NCBI GenBank assembly: GCA_034521575.1
Contig: JAXHMJ010000002.1
Location: 218,706 to 282,705, forward strand
Length of the DNA stretch: 64,000 nt
Source of the DNA: a candidate division KSB1 bacterium
Lineage (GTDB): Bacteria; Zhuqueibacterota; Zhuqueibacteria; Residuimicrobiales; Krinioviventaceae
Direction: 5' to 3'
Shown: positions 1-8,027 of the stretch, in pieces
How positions within the stretch are numbered: the first letter of the stretch is position 1
Layout of the letters: every line of letters begins with the position of its first letter
The notes under the pieces: generated by a model
The model's input: only the letters and a program-made list of their open reading frames with translations
Database searches by the model: none
What the model was told of the DNA's origin: nothing
Made by a program: the position numbers and the translations under genes

Positions 1-207
1 GCTGTCAATCTGGTTACCAATCTGGATGCAAAAATTCTCGGCGCCATCCTCAACGGCGTCGGACGCAGCAAAGGATACGGATATTACAATTACCGCTATT
101 CGTATTACAATTACAGTTATTATTATTCGCATGACGGCGGCAAGAAAAAGAACAAAAGCAACCGTACAAAAGCCCTCAAAGACAAGGTGACAAAAAGCAA
201 AGTATAA
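1..207 (+). CDS. C-terminal end of a Wzc/ExoP-type tyrosine autokinase (partial)
   Basis: The window opens inside a frame of 68 residues ending at TAA. The stretch NLDAKILGAILNGVG matches the end of the kinase domain of bacterial tyrosine kinases that control polysaccharide chain length. It is followed by a tyrosine-rich tail with 11 Tyr between fragment residues 26 and 42, the usual autophosphorylation cluster, and then an unusual Lys-rich end. These proteins sit in the inner membrane with the kinase in the cytoplasm and work with Wza/Wzx/Wzy export. This fits the capsule genes further right. The periplasmic domain and Walker motifs lie outside the window, so the call rests on the tail and the preceding helix. 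Confidence 0.75.
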   Translation, partial: AVNLVTNLDAKILGAILNGVGRSKGYGYYNYRYSYYNYSYYYSHDGGKKKNKSNRTKALKDKVTKSKV

Positions 208-377
208 AAATCGCAAGGTCTGAAAGTCGAAAAGTATAAGCTCTCCAGTTGGCTTTTGCTGACTTGATCTTTGACGTTATGACTTTATAGCTTTACGACT
301 TTGCTTTGGACTTTAACTCAGCACTGATTGCAAACCGCCCAAGAATGAATCCGCTGACTTTTTGACTTGACCTAAAA
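208..377. repeat. AAGTC/GACTT intergenic repeat (R-E)
   Basis: The spacer is made of short reiterated words: AAGTCGAAAAGT on the left, GACGTTATGACTT and CGACTTTGC on the right. The left half is roughly the reverse complement of the right half, so the transcript could fold as a loose hairpin with a central GGCTTTTGCTGACTT. Similar spacers occur at 836-905, 1518-1590, 2570-2675, 3380-3500 and 3870-4000. They lie between unrelated genes and may act as weak terminators. No protein coding was found here. Confidence 0.6.
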
Positions 378-638
378 TTGATAAACATCCAATACACCAA
401 ACACGCTCTTGAAAAAACAAAAGCACGAAAAATTGCATCGCAGCATATACGAGACTGTGTGATGGAACCGGATTGGACAGAACAAGATAAAATAGACAAG
501 ACGCTGATTCATTATATTAAAGAGACAGATAACAAATATTTAAGAGTAATCGGACGTCGTAAAGATAATAATTTGTTGCTGATTAGCGTCTTTTTTGACA
601 GGCGGTTATTGAGGAAAATCAATAATGATAATGATTAA
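378..638 (+). CDS. DUF4258 protein, probable toxin of a DUF4258/DUF2283 pair
   Basis: An 86-residue protein that starts at a TTG. The TKHALEKTKAR segment (residues 7-17) and the C-terminal strand LLISVFFDRR resemble DUF4258, a small RelE-like fold commonly encoded next to a DUF2283 or YgiT antitoxin. The stop overlaps the next gene by 14 nt, the coupling typical of toxin-antitoxin operons. The toxin role is inferred from family and context. The TTG start is weak because no clear Shine-Dalgarno sequence is visible, but no better start lies upstream of the first conserved residues. Confidence 0.65.
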   Translation: MINIQYTKHALEKTKARKIASQHIRDCVMEPDWTEQDKIDKTLIHYIKETDNKYLRVIGRRKDNNLLLISVFFDRRLLRKINNDND

Positions 639-825
639 TTATGATAAGCATGGCGATGTCTTGGAAATAAAGTTTTCTGAAAACGAGGTCGAGAGCAGTG
701 AATACTTGCAGGAAACAGGATTTGTGGTGGATTATGACAAGGCCGGAAAACTGATTTCCGTAGAAGTTTTGTCCTTTAGTAAGAGAGTCGATGACAAGCA
801 GGTTATAGAAGCCATTGCAAGTTAA
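625..825 (+). CDS. DUF2283 protein, probable antitoxin
   Basis: A 66-residue protein with the DUF2283 pattern: an N-terminal YDKHGDVLEIKFS strand pair, then TGFVVDYDKAGKLISVEVL. It overlaps the end of the DUF4258 gene, so the two are probably translationally coupled. The frame has ATG codons at 625 and 631; the second may be the true start because the conserved INYD begins there. A second DUF2283 gene lies at 57627 near a decayed DUF4258 copy, so this module occurs at both ends of the window. Confidence 0.7.
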   Translation: MIMINYDKHGDVLEIKFSENEVESSEYLQETGFVVDYDKAGKLISVEVLSFSKRVDDKQVIEAIAS

Positions 826-835
826 AAAATGATGT

Positions 836-905
836 GGAGCAAGTCTGAGGTCTGAAAGTCAAAAGCCTTTTAGGCGGCTTTTACTGCCTCTTGATTTTTT
901 ATTAT
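836..905. repeat. R-E spacer with terminator-like hairpin
   Basis: The words AAGTCTGAGGTCTGAAAGTC are followed by AAAAGCC, a short loop, GGCTTTTACTGCC and a T-rich run. The AAAAGCC/GGCTTTT stem and the T run resemble an intrinsic terminator placed just after the TA pair. Confidence 0.5.
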
Positions 906-930
906 TCATATTTGACAGACTAAAAATATT

Positions 931-1122
931 ATGCCTTTAATAAAAAAATACGATTCATTTGATAAAGCCGAAAAGGCGGATGTTGAATATTGGCAATCCT
1001 TGTCCGGTGAAGAAAAATTAGTTATTTTAGAAGGCATTCGACAACAATATTGGGCGTTTCAAAATGAACATCCCTCAAGACTACAAAGAGTTTATAGAAT
1101 TATTAAACGGAAAACGCGTTAA
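931..1122 (+). CDS. Small protein paired with a nucleotidyltransferase, possible antitoxin
   Basis: A 63-residue protein with the pattern DVEYWQSLSGEEKLVIL and the C-terminal ending RLQRVYRIIKRK. I recognise this layout as that of small proteins encoded directly upstream of AbiEii-like or DUF6036-type nucleotidyltransferases. The gene overlaps the next frame by 59 nt. No catalytic motif is visible. An antitoxin or partner role is inferred only from position and size. Confidence 0.5.
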   Translation: MPLIKKYDSFDKAEKADVEYWQSLSGEEKLVILEGIRQQYWAFQNEHPSRLQRVYRIIKRKTR

Positions 1123-1518
1123 ATATCTTATCATCGGCGGGTATGCTGTCGGATATCACAGTCGACCCAAATTTACGAATGCTATTGATTTTTGGATTGA
1201 AAACAGTGCGCAAAATGCGGATAAAATATTAAAAGCGCTGAGAGAATTCGGATTCTCTGATTTAGACATCGAACAAAGAGATCTGATTGATCCTGACAAG
1301 GTTATTCAATTGGGATTTGCCCCTGTTCGTATCGATATTATTACAAGTATAGAGGGTGTAGACTTTGATGATGCATTCCAAAATAAACAATTGGCTCCTA
1401 TTTGGGGGTAGAAGCATACTTTATTTCTAAAAAATATCTGATTATGACCAAAAAACAAGCGGGAAGAAAAAAAGATCAGGACGATATTGAATGGATCATA
1501 AAGTACTCGAAAGATTAA
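1064..1518 (+). pseudogene. Nucleotidyltransferase of AbiEii/DUF6036 type, frameshifted near its end
   Basis: The first frame (1064-1411) carries the fold start YLIIGGYAVGYHSRPKFT, where the second Asp of the usual DLD metal pair appears as AIDFWI, then VRIDIIT. It stops right after a run of five G at 1404-1408. Adding one G joins it to a second frame running to TAA at 1518, which reads VEAYFISKKYLIMTKKQAGR and contains the usual GRKKDQDDIE ending of this family. So the gene is complete apart from a 1-nt deletion. This may be a real mutation or a homopolymer sequencing error. A role as the toxic half of a TA or abortive-infection pair is inferred. Confidence 0.65.
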
Positions 1519-1590
1519 AGGTCTGAAAGTAAAAAACCTTTCAGGCGGCTTTTACTGGCTTTTATTTTTGACTTTGGACTTGACTTTTAC
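1518..1590. repeat. R-E spacer after the nucleotidyltransferase
   Basis: This contains AAGGTCTGAAAGTAAAAAACC, then GGCGGCTTTTACTGGC and GACTTTGGACTTGACTTTTAC. It has the same left/right complementarity as the other R-E spacers. The stretch up to 1742 holds GC-rich text (CGCCGGTGGGCGGACACG) and no supported gene. Confidence 0.45.
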
Positions 1591-1742
1591 CCGGCACTGA
1601 TTGCAGACGACGAATAAATCCGCCGGTGGGCGGACACGGTCCGTGGGCTCAGAAACGAAAAAGAAAAGCCCCCTATTGCTCTGCAGCATTTTTTATGTAC
1701 TTTGCGTTCTGACTTTTGATTTTCCGGCGATTGATTCTCATC

Positions 1743-2180
1743 ATGCTAACCAAAAACACATTAAAAAACAAAATTACGTCTCACCTGCAAAGCAATGAAA
1801 ATATCATCTTTGCCGTGACATTCGGATCATTTAATTCCCCAACGTTTGGAGAGTTGAGTGATATTGATATTGGTATCTTTTGCCGGAAAAAACTCGAATT
1901 GCTTGAATGGGGTGGACTCATTTCCCAATTGCAGTCATTGACTCAACGCAGGGTTGACCTGGTGCAGCTGAATGATCTTTACAATAAAAATCCATTGTTT
2001 AGCTACCAAATTATTACGCGTTCAGAATTGCTGTTCAGCACGGATGAAGGTGTGTGGATTGACTTTAAAACAAAGACATTTACGAGCTATTTTGATACAC
2101 ATAGATTGCGAGAAATGATCAACTCGATATTTTATAAACGAATATCTGAAAAAAAATTTGGGCAGCGCAATTATGCTTGA
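1743..2180 (+). CDS. mntA: MntA-type nucleotidyltransferase antitoxin
   Basis: A minimal nucleotidyltransferase of 145 residues counted from ATG 1743. Residues 28-42 carry the signature GSF...SDIDI with Asp40 and Asp42 as metal ligands, and a third acidic site follows in RRVDLVQL. MntA proteins neutralise HepT toxins, in known cases by adding AMP to a HepT tyrosine. The frame stays open further upstream, but ATG 1743 begins the conserved helix. The last 8 nt overlap the hepT start at 2173, so the two are coupled. It looks intact. Confidence 0.8.
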   Translation: MLTKNTLKNKITSHLQSNENIIFAVTFGSFNSPTFGELSDIDIGIFCRKKLELLEWGGLISQLQSLTQRRVDLVQLNDLYNKNPLFSYQIITRSELLFSTDEGVWIDFKTKTFTSYFDTHRLREMINSIFYKRISEKKFGQRNYA

Positions 2181-2568
2181 ACGTTTAACGCAATTGGAAA
2201 ACAATGTTAGCGAACTCTCGGCATTCAAAAAACAGCACGATTTGAGAGCTGTTCAATCCAGTCTGCAAACCCAATGGACACTACGATACGGCTTGTTTGA
2301 ATCTATACAAATTGTTGTTGATATTGCTTGTCACTTGTCAGCAAAGTATAACCTCGGAAATCCGAAAATGTATTCAGAATGTATAGAACTGCTGACAAAA
2401 CATAATTATATTAAAGAACCGCTGGCTGAACGACTGTACAGCATGGTCGGATTGCGTAATCTATTAATACACGAGTATGTTGAAATCGATGTTGAGCAGC
2501 TTTATTCATTTTTGAATTATTTGGATGATTTTGTGGTTTTTGCGCATGCTGTGAAAGAGTATGTTTAA
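2173..2568 (+). CDS. hepT: HepT-type HEPN RNase toxin
   Basis: A 131-residue all-helical protein starting at ATG 2173. The HEPN RNase motif R-x4-H is seen as Arg95 and His100 in LRNLLIHEY, with Tyr102 two residues later as in the RX4HXY form. In characterised MntA/HepT systems that Tyr is the AMPylation target. Earlier in-frame TTG codons exist, but ATG 2173 fits the family length and overlaps the mntA stop. It is complete and probably active unless held by MntA. Confidence 0.82.
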   Translation: MLERLTQLENNVSELSAFKKQHDLRAVQSSLQTQWTLRYGLFESIQIVVDIACHLSAKYNLGNPKMYSECIELLTKHNYIKEPLAERLYSMVGLRNLLIHEYVEIDVEQLYSFLNYLDDFVVFAHAVKEYV

Positions 2569-2569
2569 A

Positions 2570-2675
2570 ACCAGGTCAAAAGTCCAGTGTCTAAAAGTCC
2601 GAATGTCTGCAAGTTTAAAATCCAGCAATCGGCTTTTACTCTCTTTCACTCTTTGACGTTCCAATCTTTTGACTT
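2570..2675. repeat. R-E spacer
   Basis: The spacer has AAGTCCAGTGTCTAAAAGTCCG on its left and GACGTTCCAATCTTTTGACTTTT on its right, around GGCTTTTACTC. It runs straight into the TTG start of the DUF5674 gene. Confidence 0.45.
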
Positions 2676-3044
2676 TTGATTAAAATTACAGATCATAAAA
2701 TTTCACACACTGAATTGCTGCAGCTTTGCCGTGCTCATTTCGACACAATGGTCAAGTTTGTGGTGGATCTTGACAGCCATAAAGTCGCACTGGGCGGAGA
2801 AATGTATGCGGATGCCGAGGCGCTTTTGCTGCAGGATGGTTCAGATCAGTCCTCTCTATGGGGTGGGAATTTATATCCCTGGAATGATCCGGAACAGCGT
2901 ATTGAATATACAAGCTTTATTAATATTCGACCCATGGATGACAATACGTCAATGGAAATACAGGATGATTTGATTAAAAAATCTGTAAAAACATTAACCG
3001 AAACCTGTATTTTAGGTTCTGATGAATTGCTGGAGGGTGCATGA
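2676..3044 (+). CDS. DUF5674 family protein
   Basis: A 122-residue protein with a TTG start at 2676. The order of motifs is that of DUF5674: VKFVVDLDSHKVALGGEMYADAE, then LWGGNLYP, then IEYTSFINIRP. The function of the family is unknown; members are often found beside TA genes. The stop overlaps the next start by 4 nt (ATGA), so the next gene is co-translated. It appears intact. Confidence 0.65.
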   Translation: MIKITDHKISHTELLQLCRAHFDTMVKFVVDLDSHKVALGGEMYADAEALLLQDGSDQSSLWGGNLYPWNDPEQRIEYTSFINIRPMDDNTSMEIQDDLIKKSVKTLTETCILGSDELLEGA

Positions 3045-3385
3045 CACCGCTCTGGCATAAATCGCTAAAGAATCGATTTCACACGCTGCCCGAATTTCAG
3101 CAAATTCTCATGGTTGCGAACGAACTGAATCGCGCCCGAAACATGCGCGACGTGGAAGAAGAATACAAAAATGCCCTGGAACGGGCGCTCGAATTGATCG
3201 ATTTTGTCTGCATGGACCCGCGCTGGAAACGAAAATTAGGCGAGTTGAGGCGGGCCCGTGAAGTGATGGCGATGTACTATTCAGATTCCGGACAGGATAC
3301 AAAAATTCTGCAGCGCTGTTTGATTCAGCTTGAACCGGAAGCGTGGAAAAAAATCAGTCAAAAGGTCAGAAAGTCTAAAGTCTAA
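3041..3385 (+). CDS. Hypothetical helical protein coupled to DUF5674
   Basis: I do not recognise this 114-residue protein. It is rich in Arg, Glu and Leu and predicted helical throughout (RARNMRDVEEEYKNALERAL). It overlaps the DUF5674 stop by 4 nt, so the two probably form a functional pair, perhaps an accessory TA-like module. The last residues, KVRKSKV, are read from the following AAGTC-type spacer (AAAGTCTAAAGTCTAA). This is a small example of repeat DNA supplying a C-terminus. Confidence 0.5.
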   Translation: MTPLWHKSLKNRFHTLPEFQQILMVANELNRARNMRDVEEEYKNALERALELIDFVCMDPRWKRKLGELRRAREVMAMYYSDSGQDTKILQRCLIQLEPEAWKKISQKVRKSKV

Positions 3386-3500
3386 TGTATAATGTCTGAA
3401 AGCTAAAAACTTCCAAGCGACTTTTACTGATTTATGATCTTTGACGTTATGACTTTTCGACCTTCTAACTTTCTGACCTTCTGACTTTTAACTTTTCGAC
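3380..3500. repeat. R-E spacer with long GACTT tract
   Basis: AAAGTCTAATGTATAATGTCTG on the left is answered by GACGTTATGACTTTTCGACC and TTCTGACCTTCTGACTTTT on the right. The right part is nearly the same text as that found inside the coding sequence of fcl at 22082-22159. Confidence 0.6.
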
Positions 3501-3521
3501 TCTACTATGGGGATCTTGTGT

Positions 3522-3885
3522 TTGAGCACTGCACAACGTTTTGAGGAATTAAAAATCTGGCAGGACATCGCGGAGTTTGGTGAATCAAATCTATAATGAC
3601 CTGTCTCATATCAAAGATTGGCCCTGTCGCGATCAAGTCCAGCGTGCTGCGATCTCAACCATGAACAACATTGCCGAAGGTTTCGAACGCAGCTCGGATG
3701 CGGATTTCCGCCGTTTTCTCATCATCGCCAAAGGTTCCTGCGGTGAAGTAAGGAGTATGACATACTTGCTGCAGGATTTAAACTATATCAATACAGCGAA
3801 AGCAGATAAATTACGAAATGCGGCAATCCAGCTCTCGGCACAAATCGGCAGTTTAATTAAATATTTGGGAAAGTCTAAAGTCTGA
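3522..3885 (+). pseudogene. Four-helix-bundle protein (23S rRNA IVP type), frameshifted
   Basis: The N-terminus is read in one frame (TTG 3522: STAQRFEELKIWQDIA). The rest is read in another from about 3571 (LVNQIYNDLSHIKDWP, then QVQRAAISTMNNIAEGFER). FEELKIWQ and the A.ST..NIAEG motif define the four-helix-bundle family related to proteins encoded in 23S rRNA intervening sequences; their function is unknown. A single inserted base near 3567-3573 separates the two parts. The last residues KYLGKSKV run into an R-E spacer. At least six other members occur in the window (20208, 34369, 59213, 59827, 63617, 63859). Confidence 0.7.
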
Positions 3886-4000
3886 GGTCTGAAAGTCAAA
3901 AAACCTTCCCGGCAGTTTTATTGTCTTTTGTTTTTGATTCTGGACTTTCCGACTTTTCGACGTTTTGACTTTTGACTTTTCGACTTTTGACTTTTAAAAA
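3870..4000. repeat. R-E spacer upstream of the dehydrogenase
   Basis: This has AAAGTCTGAGGTCTGAAAGTC on the left and an iterated GACTTTTCGAC tract on the right around CCCGGCAGTTTTATTG. It ends just before the AAAGGAG ribosome site at about 3997-4003 that serves ATG 4012. Confidence 0.6.
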
Positions 4001-4011
4001 GGAGCACCATC

Positions 4012-5811
4012 ATGCCTGAACAATTCTCCACCAGCCCCGCCGGCGAAACATTTGCGTTACCCAAACCGGAAGAGTATCAACAGGAATTCGAGTTGTTGAA
4101 AACACGCGTCAACGCCGAACGCGACAAGGGCCGCGAAATTGTCGTGGTCATGGGCGTCGGGTTTGTCGGCGCGGTGATGGCGGCGATTGTCGCCGATACC
4201 ACGGACGACAGCGGCGAGCCGAGCAAGTTTGTCATTGGCATGCAGCGGCCCAGTGTGCGCAGTTACTGGAAGATTCCGCTGCTGAACCGCGGCGTGTCCC
4301 CGGTCAAGGCCGAAGACCCGGAAGTGGAGCCGATGATCGAGCGCTGCGTCAAAACCAAAAAGACCCTGATGGCCACCTATAGTTACGAGGTCCTGTCTCT
4401 GGCCGATGTGGTGGTGGTGGATGTGCAGTGCGATTACGTCAAACACGATCTGGGCGATGTGCACACCGGGCATACGGATATGGCAGCCCTGGAAGCGTCT
4501 ATCGGTGTGATCGCCGAGCATATTCAGCCCGAGGCCCTTGTGTTGATTGAAACCACGGTGGCGCCGGGAACCACGGAACAGGTCGCTTATCCCATTATGC
4601 GCAAGACGTTCAAAAAACGCGGAATCGATGCCGAGCCCCTGCTGGCGCACAGTTATGAACGCGTCATGCCCGGTCGCCATTACGTGGCCAGTATCCGCGA
4701 TTTCTGGCGCGTCTGCTCCGGTATCAACGAAACCGCCAAACAACGCGTGGTGCGGTTTCTCAATGACGTGCTCAACACCGACGAATTTCCGTTGACGGTC
4801 ATGGATCGGCCCATCGAATCCGAGACCGCCAAAATCGTGGAAAACAGTTACCGCGCCACCATTCTGGCGTTCATGGACGAATGGTCTCTGTTCGCCGAGC
4901 GCAACGGCGTCGATCTGCTCAAGGTCATCGAGGCGGTCAAGGTGCGACCGACGCACAGCAATATGATCTTTCCCGGACCCGGAATCGGCGGTTATTGTCT
5001 GCCCAAGGACGGCGGACTCGGCATGTGGGCCTACAAGCATATTCTCGGATTCGAAGATGATATTTTCAAGATCACGCCGCAGGCCATCAATATCAATGAC
5101 ACGCGCGGACTGCACGCCGCAGCCGTCACCCGCGATGCCATGCGCAATATGAACATCCCCATTGCCGCCGCCGATGTGCTGGTGCTGGGCGCCGCCTACC
5201 GCGAGGATGTCGGCGATACCCGTTACAGCGGCTCCGAAATCCTCATTCGCCGACTGACAGAAATGGGCGCCGAAATCCGTGTGCACGATCCGTATGTGGA
5301 ACACTGGTGGGAATTTGAAAAACAGGATACCTATCCGGCCGCCGGACACAGCAAAGGCCGTTTTTTCCGCAGTCAGGAGAAACTCAAGGATATTCAAATC
5401 GAACCTGATCTGACAAAAGCCCTCAAAGATGCCGAAGCCGTGGTCTTTGCCGTACGTCACGAACAATATCTGAACCTGGAACCGGATAGCGTGGTCAAAG
5501 CGATTGGTCAGCCAGCTGCTATAGTCGATTGTTTCGGCATTCTGGACGATGCCAAAATCAAACGCTACTTTGAACTCGGATGTGAAGTCAAGGGACTGGG
5601 ACGCGGGCATGTGAAGCGCATCAAGTCCAGGGTCCAAAAGTCGCGGTCTCTCAAAGTAAAACCTAAAGATGAAAGAAAGTTTCAAGATAAAATAGCTGTT
5701 GAAAATGGAAAAAGACAATATCGGTTGATTCTTTCTGGCAAGGCCGGGGAATCAGGTATTGAGCATTCGAGGTGTCGGTATGAGGTACGCGGTGCGGAGT
5801 ATGAGGGCTGA
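4012..5811 (+). CDS. UDP-glucose/GDP-mannose-type nucleotide-sugar dehydrogenase with repeat-derived tail
   Basis: A 599-residue protein preceded by a strong AAAGGAG site. It oxidises a nucleotide-sugar C6 alcohol to the uronate with two NAD+. The Rossmann loop GVGFVG is at residues 48-53, ETTVAPGTTE starts at residue 180, and GGYCLPKD holds the catalytic Cys at 329. It is longer than usual members (about 430 residues) because of a 40-residue N-terminal extension, longer loops, and about 62 C-terminal residues after GRGHVKRI. That tail is basic, low in complexity and read from AGTCCAGGGTCCAAAAGTC-like repeat DNA. The gene is GC-rich. The exact substrate (UDP-Glc, UDP-GlcNAc or UDP-ManNAc) cannot be told from sequence alone. 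Confidence 0.82.
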   Translation: MPEQFSTSPAGETFALPKPEEYQQEFELLKTRVNAERDKGREIVVVMGVGFVGAVMAAIVADTTDDSGEPSKFVIGMQRPSVRSYWKIPLLNRGVSPVKAEDPEVEPMIERCVKTKKTLMATYSYEVLSLADVVVVDVQCDYVKHDLGDVHTGHTDMAALEASIGVIAEHIQPEALVLIETTVAPGTTEQVAYPIMRKTFKKRGIDAEPLLAHSYERVMPGRHYVASIRDFWRVCSGINETAKQRVVRFLNDVLNTDEFPLTVMDRPIESETAKIVENSYRATILAFMDEWSLFAERNGVDLLKVIEAVKVRPTHSNMIFPGPGIGGYCLPKDGGLGMWAYKHILGFEDDIFKITPQAININDTRGLHAAAVTRDAMRNMNIPIAAADVLVLGAAYREDVGDTRYSGSEILIRRLTEMGAEIRVHDPYVEHWWEFEKQDTYPAAGHSKGRFFRSQEKLKDIQIEPDLTKALKDAEAVVFAVRHEQYLNLEPDSVVKAIGQPAAIVDCFGILDDAKIKRYFELGCEVKGLGRGHVKRIKSRVQKSRSLKVKPKDERKFQDKIAVENGKRQYRLILSGKAGESGIEHSRCRYEVRGAEYEG

Positions 5812-5859
5812 GGTTTTTTGGATAGAATTTGAATTGTGCGGTTTTCGCCGCCCAAACTT

Positions 5860-6105
5860 TAACGAATGCCGGTCATTAGGAACTTGCCAGTCGTTCATAC
5901 AACCATGCATCCAAGCAACAAATGTTTGGATGCTTGAAAATTATAGGAGAACCCGCCTTGCCAGTCGTTCAAGCAACCCTGCATCTTTCTCAAGCATGTT
6001 TTCATTGCTTGAATGCTTGAAACGTGCAGGCGAAACTCTGCTGCCTGTTATTCAAATAACCCCGCATATTAAACGTTTGAATAGCACAGGCTCGTACATT
6101 ATCTA
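5860..6105. repeat. R-A repeat block (GCATG-rich units)
   Basis: This holds about two to three units of the R-A family: GCCAGTCGTTCATACAACC, CATGCATCC, CAAGCATGTTTTCATTGCTTG and so on. Stop-free stretches exist on both strands, but unit length is not a multiple of three, so they are not taken as genes. The block fills the gap between the dehydrogenase and the TumA-like gene. Confidence 0.75.
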
Positions 6106-6135
6106 ATATAAAAAACAACGCCAATGAGGCTAAAT

Positions 6136-6432
6136 ATGAAAATAAGAGAATCTATTCTTGCGGAAGAAGGATATTTATCTGAAAAAGAATTCACCCGGGA
6201 TGTTTTCAAACTGCATGCACTTGCAAAAATTGAGAAATATCAGGCAGAATGTGACTTTTTCCAGAATAAATATAATATGGATTTAAAGGCTTTAGAAGAA
6301 CAATTGCACAAAAGAAAAGGTAAAGAAGAAATCGAAAAAGAACAGGATCTCGAAGATTGGGAATTTGCCGCCCAGGCATTAGGTTGGTGGCAAAATCATA
6401 TAGAGGAAGCAAGGATTGCTCAGAATCATTGA
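6136..6432 (+). CDS. TumA-like antitoxin
   Basis: A small helical protein of 98 residues counted from ATG 6136, which has GAGG six bases upstream; an in-frame ATG at 6124 lacks such a site. The pattern KIEKYQAECDFFQNKYNMDL followed by EDWEFAAQALGWW matches the small acidic proteins encoded directly before TumE toxins, and it overlaps the tumE start at 6416 by 17 nt. The antitoxin role is inferred from this pairing. A related, shortened protein is at 60451. Confidence 0.55.
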   Translation: MKIRESILAEEGYLSEKEFTRDVFKLHALAKIEKYQAECDFFQNKYNMDLKALEEQLHKRKGKEEIEKEQDLEDWEFAAQALGWWQNHIEEARIAQNH

Positions 6433-6756
6433 AAAATATAAAAAGAGTATTATAGAATATCACATAACTCAATTTGAACAATTGGTACAAATCTAAGGTT
6501 CAGAGCAAATATAACATTTGTTGATCAATCCATGCTCTATGTAAGAGAAACAGTAATGAATGGGACAAAGCGAAAATATTCTTATCATTGGCAAAAGACG
6601 GATGGAACCGTTTTAATCAGATGGGATAACGCACCGGACTGGGATATTATTACTTTCCCTCACCATAAGCACAGTGGAGATCAAATTGAACCATCCTATG
6701 AGCGAACATTGGATCAGGTCCTGGATTTTATTACTACCCGATTGGGTCAAAAATGA
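6416..6756 (+). pseudogene. tumE: TumE-family toxin (DUF6516), frameshifted
   Basis: The N-terminus is read from TTG 6416 (LRIIEKYKKSIIEYHITQFE). The remainder is in the next frame from about 6491: NITFVDQSMLYVRE, YSYHWQKTDGTVLIRWDNAP, then TFPHHKHSGD and TLDQVLDFI. The YHWQ, RWDNAP and FPHHKH blocks are the hallmark of TumE toxins. An indel around 6488-6496 splits the gene, so the toxin may be dead while the antitoxin gene stays intact. Alternatively the indel is a sequence error. TumE is believed to act on RNA or translation; the mechanism is not evident here. Confidence 0.65.
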
Positions 6757-7546
6757 AAGTATTGTCAACTTTTATACAAAATGTTTGACTGCAGGGATGT
6801 TTGAGAAGAGCAGGAGAACTATCAAAACAAAAACTCTGAAAATGCCTGACAGCTTGGGTGACGGAGCAGTCAGATAAACTCGCCTGGCCAGGTTTTCAAA
6901 CAACCATGCATCCAAGCAACAAATATTTGGATGCTTGAAAATTATAGGAGAACCCGCCTTGCCAGTCGTTCAAGCAACCCTGCATCTTTCCCAGGCATGT
7001 TTTCATTGCTTGAATGCTTGAAACGTGCAGGCGATACTCTGCTGCGAGTTATCCAAACATCTTTGTATCGAAACATCCTTGAACCGCAGCGAACCAAACG
7101 AACGAGACGAACCCCTGAAATGGCTCTGTCACCGTCATGATTAAAGTCTTTTAGCTGTTGTTCGTTTTGTTGGTATCGTTCGTTGCTGTTTCAGAACCGC
7201 AACCAGCGTTACGCTTCAGTTTGAAATACTATTTTTCCAAACGCTTCAACGTTGTAAGGTTTTAACGTTTGACAGTTATTTACAATTCACTTGATTTTAA
7301 AAAATAGAAATCCTATCTTCTTATCTTTATTAAGGATACCAGCAGGGGAATATAGGGTCTGAATCCCCTGTCCGAAAACCGTTCAAGTGCCATGATCTCT
7401 GTGCAATGCCTGCAATGGAGTGACAGGGCGGACGCGTTTCCAAACGTGAACACAATGCCTGACCGCAGGGTGAGAGAGCAGTTAGGTGAACGCGCCTTGC
7501 CGGATTTATACGTCATCAAAAGCAGCAATTATACGTAATCATCTTG
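6757..7546. repeat. Gene-free stretch: R-A block, R-C linker and R-D element
   Basis: R-A units fill about 6765-7060. R-C (7067-7155) carries ACCGCAGCGAACC, AACGAACGAGACGAACCCC and GGCTCTGTCACCGTCATGA. R-D (7156-7546) holds GTTCGTTTTGTTGGTATCG, CAACGTTGTAAGG and a CAGGGG...CCCCTG hairpin at about 7340-7370, and ends with GCGCCTTGCCGG. Further R-D copies are at 16278-16651 and 18130-18440. The R-C GAAC-rich tract and the start of R-D are complementary. No gene was recognised. Confidence 0.7.
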
Positions 7547-7677
7547 TCTGTTTTTCCTTGAGGGATTTCCGAAACCCTGATTTATAGTGCGCCTATCGCG
7601 TCCCTAAAGGGACGCCTGTTTTGAACGATGACGGTTGCTATAGATATACCGTCCCTAAACGGGACGGGTGTTGTGCA
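7547..7677. repeat. R-B palindrome cassette, copy 1 (5'-truncated)
   Basis: This copy keeps only the right half of R-B. It has GGGATTTCCGAAACCC, then GCGTCCCTAAAGGGACGC, then CTATAGATATACC and CCGTCCCTAAACGGGACGG. The left half is missing, and the cut falls after TTTTTCCTTGAG. Confidence 0.75.
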
Positions 7678-8027
7678 TTGATATGAAAGCCGGCTCCCGG
7701 ACCCTGAATATCCAGTGCATGAAACGTTTAGGTGATACTTTGCTGCCCGTCATTCAATGAGCCTTGTATGCATGCAGAGATTGCTTGACTGCTTGAATAA
7801 AGGAGCAGCCAGATAAACTTGCCATGCTGGTTTTTCAAACAACCATACATCTTTCTCAAGCATCTTTTCTTTGCTGGAGTGCATGGATGCATGAGACGCA
7901 TAGGTGAAATTGTCTGGCCAGTCGTTCAATGAGCCTTGTATCTAAACATTCTTGAATCGCAGCGAACCAAACGAACGAGACGAACCCCTGCAATGGCTCT
8001 GTCACCGTCATGATTAAAGTCTTTTAG
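7678..8027. repeat. Coiled-coil gene remnant, R-A block and R-C linker
   Basis: Positions 7681-7715 match the coiled-coil family coding words for DMKAVSRTLDIH (ATGAAAGCCGGCTCCCGGAC). R-A follows (about 7720-7940) with GGAGCAGCCAGATAAACTTGCC and CAAGCATCTTTTCTTTGCTGG. R-C ends the stretch at about 7947-8027. Confidence 0.7.

Noticed and set aside
1601-1798. 65-residue frame before mntA
   Set aside because: It overlaps the mntA start, has no recognisable content and is partly R-E repeat.
4057-5718. A 553-residue minus-strand frame opposite the dehydrogenase
   Set aside because: It is the mirror of a GC-rich, strongly conserved plus-strand enzyme gene. The His/Asp/Gly-rich translation has no family resemblance.
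5759-6106. A 115-residue frame after the dehydrogenase
   Set aside because: It is mostly R-A repeat text and overlaps the dehydrogenase end. There is no family pattern.
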